Of a stretch of DNA of 64,000 nucleotides, positions 8,444-18,500 are shown in pieces (position 1 is the first letter of the stretch; every line of letters begins with the position of its first letter). The notes beneath the pieces were generated by a model, which was not told the DNA's origin, made no database searches, and saw nothing but the letters and a program-made list of their open reading frames with translations. Both the position numbers and the translations under genes were made by a program. Source of the stretch: Eubacteriaceae bacterium (GTDB lineage Bacteria; Bacillota; Clostridia; Lachnospirales; Lachnospiraceae); the NCBI GenBank assembly GCA_910575665.1, contig CAJTFB010000009.1, positions 36,712 through 100,711 of the forward strand. The letters are read 5' to 3'.

Positions 8444-10620
8444 TCCTCGATTCTTTCCACGATCCTGCTTTTTATCCCTGCTCCTGCAAACCTGCTGATG
8501 ACGATATCCGCCTCGTTCCGAAGGGTATTGGCCAGAAGCACATACATCTTTCCGTCACCCATGGTACCCAGATAGTCGGTCTGACGCAGATTTTTCATCA
8601 ACACTTTTCCAATCAAATCATAATCTTCGGACTCTGTCTGAATCTGCAGCAGCGTACATACGGTTAGGTTTTTCTTTTTTGCCTTCTGGTATGCGGTCAC
8701 AAGGGCGCTGAATGCCTCCGGCTCCAGGATCTGGGTATCCTCCACATATCTCTGCTCTTCGAGAGCCGCCATATAACGGCTTGCCCGCAGCATGGCATTC
8801 TGGATCAGGTAACTGATGACAACGAGCAGATTCGCCTGTCCCAGCGTCATCCGTTCCCACGGAATCCCCCATACCATAACGATCATATTCATTTCCTCTT
8901 TGTCATAAATGGCGTTTGCCATCAGAGGGTATCGTTCATCCATCTGGCGGTTGATATACACCTTGCGCTCTTTCAGGCTCTCATAAAGCTCTCCCATCTC
9001 TGGATAGCGGATGGAATTCCCCAGCTTGCGCGCCACCTCCGAGCTGGAGGAAAACAGTCTGGCGTAATCCGAATTATACACGGTATAGATCGCCACATCC
9101 GGACTGCGCAGGATCTTGGATAAGATCTCCACCGCATAAAAGAGAACTTCCTCCGGCGTGTACTGATCCAGGGTAGATGTGATGCTGTACAGCTTTCCAA
9201 TGCTGTCCTTCTGATCGATTACCTGCCGCTCCAGTACATCCTTTACCCGGACGTTGCTGCTGTTAATATCTTTGATATCCCTCAGCTGGCGTCCCAGACT
9301 CTTCTGGACCTCCGCCCCCTCGGTTCGGATCGCCCGTATCTGATCCCGCATATAGCCCACCACCAGGCCAAGTATAAATAACTGCGCCATCCAGACATAG
9401 GTGGTATAATCCAGCATCACTTCAAATCCGCTGCGGGTATACATCTGGCGGAACAGATATCCGCATACTGCCAGCACAGCGGAAAAAATTGCCTGATGCT
9501 GCCCATAGACCACAGCAAAAAGCAATACATACAGCAGATAAAAATCCAGTCTCGAAAAATACCGGCTGTCAACTGTCCTGTTATTTAGCATAAAAAACGG
9601 AATAAAGCATGCCATATTTTCTATAAAAGGAACACATGCCTTAATAAACCACCCAAATCTGCGAAAAATGCGCCCGCCAAAGCTCTTCTTTTCTTCCTCT
9701 TCTCCTATAAATGCCTCTTTATGTTTCATGATATAGGAAGCCACTCTCTGAATCCCGTCTTCCGGTGAATGACAGACAGCGGCTCCAAACTCATTGATAA
9801 ACCGCTGATTGGAAAGTACTTTCCGGTATTCATTCAGCTCATTGGCTTCTACAAGCTCCGTATTGCTTCCTATCGTTCGGCACAGGATCTCTCCGATCTG
9901 CAGCTCTGTCACCGGAACAGAAGATGAGATGTGATACAAAGAATATCCCGTCTTCTTGAAGTTTATAAACTGATAAATAAACTCTACGGCATCCGACTCA
10001 TACAAGAGGGCATGGGTAACGTTCGGATCCGCCAAAAGATATCCCTGCTCCAATGCCTTCACACACATAGATCCACAGAGCCCATCCAGCTGGCGCCGGT
10101 CTTTTGGAATACCGTACAAATGATCCAGTCTCAGCACCACAATGTCCAGTTCCTGAATTTCCCTGAAATTATTACAGAGATACTCCGCCTGTACCAGTGC
10201 CATTCCCCGGAATCCTTCTCCACAGGCAGCTACATCCTCTGGTATATCTTCCTCAAAATTTCCCTGATACACCTCTTCCGATGAGAGGTAGACAAACCGT
10301 CCCTGTCTCACGCTGGAATAGGCGGTCAGCAGGTTCATAAGGGCAGAAATATATTGTACAGAATCCCGCTCTCTCTCCTTCCAGGAAAAATTGGAATCAT
10401 ATGCTCCCAGAAATAGCGTGACGTCTGGGCTGACACTTTGAAATATCTCATTCAGACTACTATTATCATAAGAAAAATCATAGCGTTCAAATACCTTTGC
10501 ATAGGAACTTGTGCCGAATTGCTCTCCCGTCAGCAGATACACCCTATGTCCTTCTTTTCTCAGTTTGATGATCATCTGATCCATCAAACTTCCCGTGCCT
10601 CCAATAAGTAAAATATTCAT
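8440..10620 (-). CDS. pelD: PelD fused to an N-terminal SDR-like domain (SDR-TM-GAF-degenerate GGDEF)
   Basis: About 726 residues. Residues 1-290 are an extended-SDR Rossmann domain (nucleotide-binding loop GGTGSL, then VYLSSEEVY). Residues ~330-430 hold four TM helices, followed by a coiled coil, a GAF domain (~480-610) and a degenerate GGDEF domain. The GGDEF motif has become GDGK (about 688-691). An RxxD motif, RQTD at ~679-682, lies just before it, where P. aeruginosa and B. cereus PelD bind c-di-GMP. In the SDR domain the usual YxxxK pair is replaced (RGMALVQAE), so catalysis is doubtful. The start is ATG at 10620 with GGAGG six bases upstream; a GTG at 10632 overlaps that site and is rejected. 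Confidence 0.88.
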   Translation of the reverse strand: MNILLIGGTGSLMDQMIIKLRKEGHRVYLLTGEQFGTSSYAKVFERYDFSYDNSSLNEIFQSVSPDVTLFLGAYDSNFSWKERERDSVQYISALMNLLTAYSSVRQGRFVYLSSEEVYQGNFEEDIPEDVAACGEGFRGMALVQAEYLCNNFREIQELDIVVLRLDHLYGIPKDRRQLDGLCGSMCVKALEQGYLLADPNVTHALLYESDAVEFIYQFINFKKTGYSLYHISSSVPVTELQIGEILCRTIGSNTELVEANELNEYRKVLSNQRFINEFGAAVCHSPEDGIQRVASYIMKHKEAFIGEEEEKKSFGGRIFRRFGWFIKACVPFIENMACFIPFFMLNNRTVDSRYFSRLDFYLLYVLLFAVVYGQHQAIFSAVLAVCGYLFRQMYTRSGFEVMLDYTTYVWMAQLFILGLVVGYMRDQIRAIRTEGAEVQKSLGRQLRDIKDINSSNVRVKDVLERQVIDQKDSIGKLYSITSTLDQYTPEEVLFYAVEILSKILRSPDVAIYTVYNSDYARLFSSSSEVARKLGNSIRYPEMGELYESLKERKVYINRQMDERYPLMANAIYDKEEMNMIVMVWGIPWERMTLGQANLLVVISYLIQNAMLRASRYMAALEEQRYVEDTQILEPEAFSALVTAYQKAKKKNLTVCTLLQIQTESEDYDLIGKVLMKNLRQTDYLGTMGDGKMYVLLANTLRNEADIVISRFAGAGIKSRIVERIEE

Positions 10621-10653
10621 TTCTGCCTCCACGCCGTTTCATCCAGATCCGCC

Positions 10654-10938
10654 TCATTTATGCGCTTTGATTCCCTGCCGTTTCAGCTGCTGACAGAATT
10701 CCTGGACGTCCTTCCCCACCTCTTCCTGGGAAATCCCGTATTCCGCCGCCAGATCCGCCGAAATCTCCTCCAGATCCAGTCCCTTCTCCATCATAGTCCA
10801 GATCGCAGCTCCCATCTCATTCAGAGGCAGCGGTTTTCTGTAGGGATACCCCGGCTGGCTCATATCAAGAAGCCAGTAAATCCCGGCAGCGTACCGCAGC
10901 TGATACAAAGTTCTGCCAGACTTCGATTCTAACGGCAT
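10654..10938 (-). CDS. PqqD-like small protein leading the pel operon
   Basis: A 94-residue protein with the PqqD/RRE-type winged-helix pattern: a beta-rich N-terminus (YQLRYAAGIYWLLDM), LNEMGAAIWTMMEKGLDLEEI, and a helical DLAAEYGISQEEVGKDVQEF region. PqqD-family proteins normally bind a precursor peptide for radical-SAM or other modifying enzymes. No such enzyme or precursor is visible in the neighbourhood. It is the first gene after the promoter at 10984-11012, with AGGAG ten bases before the ATG, and precedes pelD by 33 bp. A role as a protein-protein adaptor in Pel synthesis is a guess. Confidence 0.75.
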   Translation of the reverse strand: MPLESKSGRTLYQLRYAAGIYWLLDMSQPGYPYRKPLPLNEMGAAIWTMMEKGLDLEEISADLAAEYGISQEEVGKDVQEFCQQLKRQGIKAHK

Positions 10939-10983
10939 GATTTTGATTCTCCTTTATCCTATACATCCTCTTTATATCTTTAT

Positions 10984-11012
10984 ATTATACTACATAAGCA
11001 AAGGGTTGTAAA
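10984..11012 (-). promoter_or_regulatory. Sigma-A promoter of the pel operon
   Basis: On the minus strand there is a -35 TTTACA (11007-11012), a spacer of exactly 17 bases and a -10 TATAAT (10984-10989), about 45 bases before the PqqD-like start. This is the only good promoter upstream of the eight pel-region genes, so it probably drives the whole operon. The short leader leaves no room for a c-di-GMP riboswitch. Confidence 0.8.
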
Positions 11013-11231
11013 CCCTAGCAGGTGAGGGGGGAGGGAGGCCCTTTGGTTCAAGCGCCTTGTCCTTTGTGTTTGCTGAGCCAAGCGTCCACCCGCACATCCG
11101 AACCATATCCAGATTCACCATGAATCAGTAAGACGGGATATATTCTTGTTACATTGTATTTAAAATTCGTTTTTTGTTTTTTGAAATAAGTCTCAAATTT
11201 CTTATGCCCACTCATAATATTTTTCTTGTTG

Positions 11232-11296
11232 TTAACTTCTTTGGGTTATCTCAAAAATATGTTTTTCATGATCATATCGCTCAATACATTCTTTTA
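11232..11296 (-). pseudogene. C-terminal remnant of a duplicated immunity-like gene
   Basis: The minus strand encodes KECIERYDHEKHIFEITQRS followed by TAA. This matches the last 20 residues of the gene at 26848-27231 with two substitutions, and DNA similarity continues roughly 17 bases past the stop. Nothing of the rest of the gene is present. The remnant lies just downstream of the copy-1 candidate immunity lipoprotein, consistent with repeated cassette exchange at the end of this RHS operon. The rest of 11013-11231 shows no gene. Confidence 0.8.
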
Positions 11297-11303
11297 AACT
11301 AGT

Positions 11304-12428
11304 TTATGGAGATTCTTCAGATTCTGCAAAATCAACAAAAGCACTCGTCATTTGCATTGAATCTGTTATGCTGTCATAATTCATATAGGCATATGCTTTT
11401 CCGATAAAGTCTATTCGATTAGGCATATATATGAGATACATCAATCTCATAACACTTTCCATATTTGATCTCTTAATAACCTGAACTCCTTCTTCATCAT
11501 CTAAAGGCGATATATAAAGTGTTTTATTAACATTTTTTGCTATTTTTTTATTTTCAAACATTTGACTAGAGAAAGAATTTTCATGAAAAGAATTATTTTG
11601 TTTTCTATCTATTTCTAAATCTTTTGCTTTATATCCTATATCCAATAAGGAAATACTCTTTTTATACTTAACAGCAGAAGCTTCAATGACCACTTTATAA
11701 TTATCTTGTAATCGTCCAGTAAAAAATGAACGTCGAGTAATGGTATCTTCCTCCTCATTTATTTCTTCACTTTTGAATATAGAATTTAGTAAATCATTAT
11801 GAATTCTTAAAATTTCACAAACCATTCCAGTATTTCTTAAATTCATATAATTAGTAATGATTATATCATCTAATCCATCATTAGTAACATCTGATATATA
11901 TATTTTGGGGAGCCAATCTCCATAATCCTCTACTATTGTCTTTGAGATATATTTTTTTCTATTTAAATAATCTAAAACAACAACATAAATATCATTCAGA
12001 TCGCCTTCAACTTCAACAGACACGAGAAGTGCTAAACAATTTCCTAAAACTTGTTTTTCTTTTGCTTCCGTCATTTTTATTTTATCTCGAAAATCAACAG
12101 AAAAATTATATTGAACATGAATAAGTGAAGTTTGTGACGAAGTAATATTTCCAATATCATATCCAATTATTTTAGCATTTTTAAATCCGCAAAATGATAA
12201 ATCAACCACAGATAACTCCTCTTTATCATTTAAGGTCTCTAAATATGGAAGAACTACTTTTTTGTTTACCTCTTTATCATCTGGGTCAGGAATTACAATA
12301 TTCTCAGTTCCAGTTTCATCAACTAGAATTTGAAAATTTACATTTTCCAAAGAATCTTCGCTATGTTTTGCGCATCCCACAAGTCCCCAAAAAGTAATGA
12401 TAAAAAGATATATTATTACTTTTTTCAT
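11304..12428 (-). CDS. Lipoprotein, candidate immunity protein of RHS copy 1
   Basis: About 374 residues, starting MKKVIIYLFIITFWGLVGCA, a lipoprotein signal peptide with lipobox LVGC, so the mature protein is tethered outside the membrane. A middle segment YISDVTNDGLDDIIITNY has the look of an FG-GAP/calcium-loop repeat; the rest is unrecognised. The start at 12428 has AGGAG upstream and directly leads into the signal peptide; a longer frame from 12479 lacks this logic. It is the gene directly downstream of an RHS gene, the standard place for an immunity gene. Codon use is A/T-rich compared with the RHS body, as is common for variable cassette parts. Confidence 0.65.
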   Translation of the reverse strand: MKKVIIYLFIITFWGLVGCAKHSEDSLENVNFQILVDETGTENIVIPDPDDKEVNKKVVLPYLETLNDKEELSVVDLSFCGFKNAKIIGYDIGNITSSQTSLIHVQYNFSVDFRDKIKMTEAKEKQVLGNCLALLVSVEVEGDLNDIYVVVLDYLNRKKYISKTIVEDYGDWLPKIYISDVTNDGLDDIIITNYMNLRNTGMVCEILRIHNDLLNSIFKSEEINEEEDTITRRSFFTGRLQDNYKVVIEASAVKYKKSISLLDIGYKAKDLEIDRKQNNSFHENSFSSQMFENKKIAKNVNKTLYISPLDDEEGVQVIKRSNMESVMRLMYLIYMPNRIDFIGKAYAYMNYDSITDSMQMTSAFVDFAESEESP

Positions 12429-12560
12429 ATTAATCCTACTCCTTTTTATTAACCTTGCCATTTTCTTACCAAAAAACACTCAATAAAACCATCCTAAAAT
12501 GTCACATTTAGAATCATCATTTGTAACGAAATTCGTTTTTTGATTTGAAACCGATTCAAG

Positions 12561-15500
12561 TTATTTACATTGTTTTAACAACTCCTTTTTATTGAACTTC
12601 TTCATCCATTTTCTCCCCATATTCTTAATTTCACTGTTGCTTTTAGTATAACTCCCTTCTGTTACCTTTTTGGAATTTTTAAATATTATATATTTTATTT
12701 TCTTTTTATCCATTCCGCCTCCTATTATCTTTCCCGTACTTGAGTAATTGATAGGCAATCCTAAATTATTAACCAGTTTTATTGACCCTTCGCCAAACTT
12801 GCCATTTGGTCCAATATCTGCTACAATAGCATAAGAACCTTTATCTTTATATTGAACATAACAAATATCGCCCAACTCTACATCTCCAGAATTAAATAAA
12901 TCTGATTTCACGATATATGGTATTTTTTCTGAATTAACATATCGTTTTACATCCTTTATATTGTACTTAGGGTTTTCTAAAGCGGTTGTAGAAATGTAAT
13001 ATCCTTTATATTTTCCTTCTTTTTGTGTAACTGGGTTTCCGTTTTCCGTAACAATCCCCCACCAATTTCCCTCATATCCTGCATTAGCCAGATAATCTAG
13101 TGGCTTATATTTTTTATTATCAGGTGCATAAGCTCTTGGTGAACCATCTGCATCTATTTTCAAATTAGACTTTACTAATATAGCCGTCTTCTTTCCTTGT
13201 TTGTACCTGTTAACAGAAATAGTAGTATTTGACTTATACCCGCTCGGATCCCACGCATTCACCCCATCATTCTCACAGTAAGTATACAAATGCAAACTCA
13301 GCGGTTCATCCTCCTTCCCGGTATAGGTATCCCTCGTCAGAAATCTCCCCACTTTGGGTTGGTAGTACCTTGCCCTTAAATAAATCTCTTCCGTCTCCCT
13401 ATCATAATACTCCCCACAGTATCGGAATGGGTTATCATCTTTGCTGTCTGAATTCAGTTCATTCCCAAAGGAATCATACTCATAGGTCTTGGTAACTGCT
13501 CCACTCTCATCCGTAAGCTGTACCACATTCCCATGCGGATCAGTCACATAATACTGCTTCTCCGTGTTGTCTCCTTTGTCAGCATAAATAAGGTCGTTTC
13601 CTCTGATAAAGCGTTTCTGCACCTTACCGCTGTCTGACAGTTCCATCACCAGCTGATCCCCGTCCCAGACAAAGACCGTCTTCTCCCCATTCACAGTCTT
13701 ACTGGTACGCAGTCCCTCGGCATCATAAGTAAAGCTTACTTTATAGTTCTTTGTAAGCGTCTGTGTCAACTGGTTCAGTGCATTGTAATGGTTGACTACA
13801 TTTTCGTTTAACCGGTTTTCTCCCAGTGTCACGTCGATATCGACATATGTACTGTCTTTCTTGTCGCTTGGGATTCCATAGCGGTTAACCGTGGCAAGCT
13901 GGTTTCCATTCTTATCATATTTATAAATAACAACGGAATCCTCCTCCGTGTCGGTATTTAAGGTATCAGTACAGAGCAGTTCATCGTTTTTGTTGTATTT
14001 ATAGGCAGTTACCTTATTTCCAACTGCCATTTCCTTTCGGTTGTTGTTGCTGTCGTAGGTGTAGGAAATGTCCCCACTGCCTGTTTTGGTTTCTTTCTTA
14101 ATACGTCCTAACAGGTCATAGGTATATGCTGCAGTCTTTTGGGACTTCTTGCCATCTTTGTCAGTCACATCAGAAATTTCTTTCGACTTCTGCCCATTGG
14201 CAAGATATTCCGACGAATACTGGGATATTACCCCGGCGCTGCCTGTCTGGTTCTTCATTACTGTCAGGCGGTTCTGGTAATCATAGGTATACGTGGTATT
14301 CTGGTTGTTGCCAGACACAGTCCTCTCTGCCAGATTTCCATCCGTATCATAGGAGTATCCCACCACCTGACTACCATTTTCATCAGTAACAGCAGTCAGC
14401 TTGGACTCTCCGTCATAGTTATAATGCAGGGAAAGTTTAGTGTCATCTCCTACTTTTACCGCAAAGGCAGACTTTTTCCCGACACTGTCATAGGTGTAAT
14501 TCTTGACCACATCCTTGTTCCTAGTCAGTTTTGTCGTTTCTCTTGTGACCTGACCGGATGCATCCTCATAAACAAATGCCGTATCATCCAATGTCGCTAC
14601 ATCCCCATACGCATTATAAGTATAGTTATGTCTCGTCTCTTTTCCGGTCTTTTTTTCCTTTGCCACCATTTCTGTCAGACGGTTCTGGTAATCATAGGTG
14701 CTTTTCTGTGTATTTCCGTTCTTGTCCACTGTTTGGGTCAGGTTGCTGTTGACATCATAAGTATAGGTTTCCCTCCTGCCCTCCGGGTCAGTAAAAGCAA
14801 CTAGTTGGTTTTTCCCATCGTATTCATACTTGGTTTCACGGATGTCATCGGTTTTCTTTTTTCCGCTGATGGTAAGCTGATACGTCTTTCCTGCATAGGT
14901 AAAAGTGTCTTCTGCTTTTGTTTCTTCTGCCACTTCTGTTACAGTAAGCAGCAGCGGTTCCGTCATTCCCGTAAACTGGCGCACCTTGTTCCCCTGAATG
15001 TCATAGACATACTGAACATACTGCGCTTTATCCCCCTCCAGATGGCTTTTTACCATAACAAGATTTCCCCGTTTATCATAAGTATACTCTGTTTTTGCCG
15101 TCCTGTCACCATCCATCTGTTCGTTCTTTTCCGTCACATTTCCCGTATTATCGTACTCTGTCGTGGTTTTCTGATACGTTATGCTGCCATCTTTCTTTTC
15201 CTGCGGAATCTCGGACTGGATCATCTGACCAAGGATGTTATACTCATACTTAGTTGCTACATTTTCCTTGCTTCCCCTTGGGCTGTATTCTCCTGTTACC
15301 TGTCCCTGCTCGTTATAGTCGGTCTTGACGGTCTGGGACTGCCAGTCCATCTCGCCCTCTTTGCGGCTCTTTGTCTCGGTCTGGCTGACGTTACCATTGT
15401 CGTCATAAGTGAAAAGAGTCTGCGTCTCATAGGCAGGAAGCCACTTCCCGTCCTGTTGTTTTCTGGTTACCATGTTTTCTTTGGTGGTTCTACCAAAATC

Positions 15501-18500
15501 ATCCGTTTCATAGGTGGTGACTGTCTCTACCCTGTTCTTACCACGGATGGCAGTGCTTGTCTGGGATAAGGTGTTCCCTCCCACATCGGTTACAGTTTTT
15601 GTGATGGTTTCACTTAGTACTGCTTCGTTGAACTGGTCATAGTACCCCTCTGCATCCGCCTCCGGCTGGTATTTCGCCGGATTTAAGGCTTTGCTGTAAC
15701 TGGTGGAAATCGTCTGTGCATCGTCTTCCTCCCCAACTACTTCCGTCTCACTCTTACTAAAGCTCCATGAGCTGCAGTGGGCAGCGTCTAATTCCCCGTT
15801 GCTGAACTCGGCACTGCCGATTTCATTGCCGAGATTGTCATAGAAGTGTTTGCTGCCGGAGAGGATGTCTTTCCCTTTTCCGGTGATGTAATAATTCGGT
15901 ACGGTTTCCCCGTTTTCATTGATAATGAATCTCTTTTCATCCGGCTCAAAAGGATATGTACGTTCTTCAATCAGACGGGCGGTTTCTTCTTTTTCTTCAT
16001 CGGAATCACTTTCTTCATCATCGCCGGAAGCGCTGCCATCATCTTCCCCGCTTCCATAATCATAGATACTCTCCGTCCATGTGCCGGCGGCTTCATCTTT
16101 GCTGATTACCGTGTTGCCAAAGGCGTCCTGTATGTCGATGGAGACACGGCCGTAATCGTCTACCGTCATGGTTTTCAGTCCATCCACAGACTGGTATTCT
16201 TTCTCTTTGGATTCATACTCCGTGCCTACGGCATTGACAGTTTCTGTTTCCTCCCCGGTTTCCGGGTCATAGCTGGTTTTTGTTACCAGACCGTTTTCAT
16301 CGGTGTAGCTCAGTTCATTACCAAAAGTATCGCAGCTTACTTCTTCCTCCGTATAAGTACGGTTATCTGCCGGACGTTTTGCCGAAGTGATGGTTACGGT
16401 TTTCTTGGTCTGCTGTCCGAGTCTGTTGTAGGTGTAATCATTCTGGATCACTTCTTTTTCCCCATCCGTGCTGTAGGAAGGGTAGACTTTCCCCTGGGTT
16501 TCATTTCCCTGCCCGTCATACCGGAAATCCGTTTTGGAAATGGTCTTGTATGCCCCGCCATTTACGCTTTTCTGCTCGGAAATGCTGGCATAGTCAATGC
16601 CATTCGCTGCCACCGCGCTTACCATCTTATGCCTAGTGGCTGCTGACATATAGGATTCTTCCGTCACAAGAAGGCATACCATGGCAGCATCCCCAGCTGG
16701 ATATCCGTTTCCTGTTCCCTGATAAGTATAAGTCGTCGTATACAGATGTTCTTTTCCTCTGTTTTTTGCCAGATAAGCTTTGTTTTCTTTTTCCGTAAGT
16801 ACGTTGCGGTAGTTGTCATAGGTGTAGCCCTGTTTTGTGGTCGCCGCTTTGTCCCCCGCCTTCCCAAAAGACTTGTCGGTTTCCAGCACCACAAGAGAAC
16901 CCTTTTCATTTTTATCATAGCGGTAAAGGGTTTCTTCTTTTTCTTTCCCATAGTTAATCTCATCGGTAAGAAGTTTATTCTCGTTATATATGTACAGCGT
17001 GACGTTCTTTTTCGTATCCTTTTTTAACCGCAGTGTTTCCGGGTTGATTTTGGATTTTTTATAGGTATAGTCGTAGTATTTTCCGTTTGTTTTGTATTTG
17101 TTCGGATTAAAGGTGCTGACTACGGTTACTGTCCGGAGGCCACTGTTACCGTACTGCCATGCTTCATAGATGGTTCCTGCGCTGCCGTCTTTTTTGTCTT
17201 CCCGTTCACGGAAGTCGTCATAACTGCGCAGGCCGCCGCTTCCTTTTTTCTGGAAGTAATCATACTTTATTCCATTTGATTTCTTTCCTGTTTTGATATC
17301 TTTTTCATATTCCCTGGTGACATAGAACCGTTCTGTCACCACATCCCTTTTCTGCCCGGTTCCTGCTTCTTTGGAGCCACGCAGGGAACCGGCGCGGTAC
17401 TCATAGTGGGTTTCGCTGCCGTCGGCGGTGATTTTGTTCAGGAGATAGCTCTGGTTGGTGGAGACACGCTGGGAGGCTACCCCTGCGCCGGAGGTATTCA
17501 CCAGCCGCTCCACGGTTTTGTAAGCATACTTTTCTTTGCTGCCGTCGACCGTTGCACTGGTAAGAACCACTCCATGCAGCCGGTCGCCATAATGGGGTGT
17601 ATAAGATTTTTCTTCGGTTTCATACGTGATTGTTTTTTTCGATACACCTCCTTCCATACTCTGACCCTGAACGGTTACCGATGAAAGAGTCTTTTCCCCG
17701 TCGTCTTCTTTATAATGGAATACAATTTCCCGTCCGACGGAATCGGTGATTTTACTGAAGTATATTTCATCCGTGTATGTATAGGTAATCTTGTTGCCAT
17801 GGGCATCTTTCTGCAGTACAATGACTCCGTTTTCGTTAAAATAGGTGCGGAGGCCGGTTTTGTCACGGAGAAGATATTTGCAGGCAATACCGTCTACGGT
17901 CTTATCCCAGTCTTCCAGTTTGATATCCTCATAGCCATAGCCTTCCAGTCCCTTGATGGAATAACTTTTACTGGCATTGTCTGTCTCTGTCTCGATATTC
18001 ATCACTCCGGCACTGCCGTAGTGCAGATATCTGGGTTCTTTCCCCCAGCCTTCTTTCTCTGTCAGTGTGACCGTCTCAATCCATGGGAAGTCGTAGCGCC
18101 AGCCGCTTGCCAGCCCGTATACGTTATGCCTTTCGTTGCTGACAATCTTTGTCCTCTGGGTTTTTTCTTCATAGTCCGGTTCCCCGTCAAAGGACACTCC
18201 TCTTCTCCCCTCACCCTTTTCATATGTGGCTAACAGGTTTTTCAGGGCTTTTTTGTGGTTTTTCCAAACGGCCGCATTTACTATGATACGCCTCTGCGAA
18301 CCATCTGCCGCTGTGTAATTGACCCAGATGGTGTCTACCTCCAGTTTCTGGGTATATTCCACGGTGGCATGGCCTAAGTTGGCTTCATTGCTGTCATAGT
18401 ATCGGTTGAGTTCAAAATCCATGCCGCCTGTCCCATCCAGTGACAGGTCATTGCGGGAAAGCATCAGGTGGCCGGTGGCAGTGTCTACACCATCAATTTC

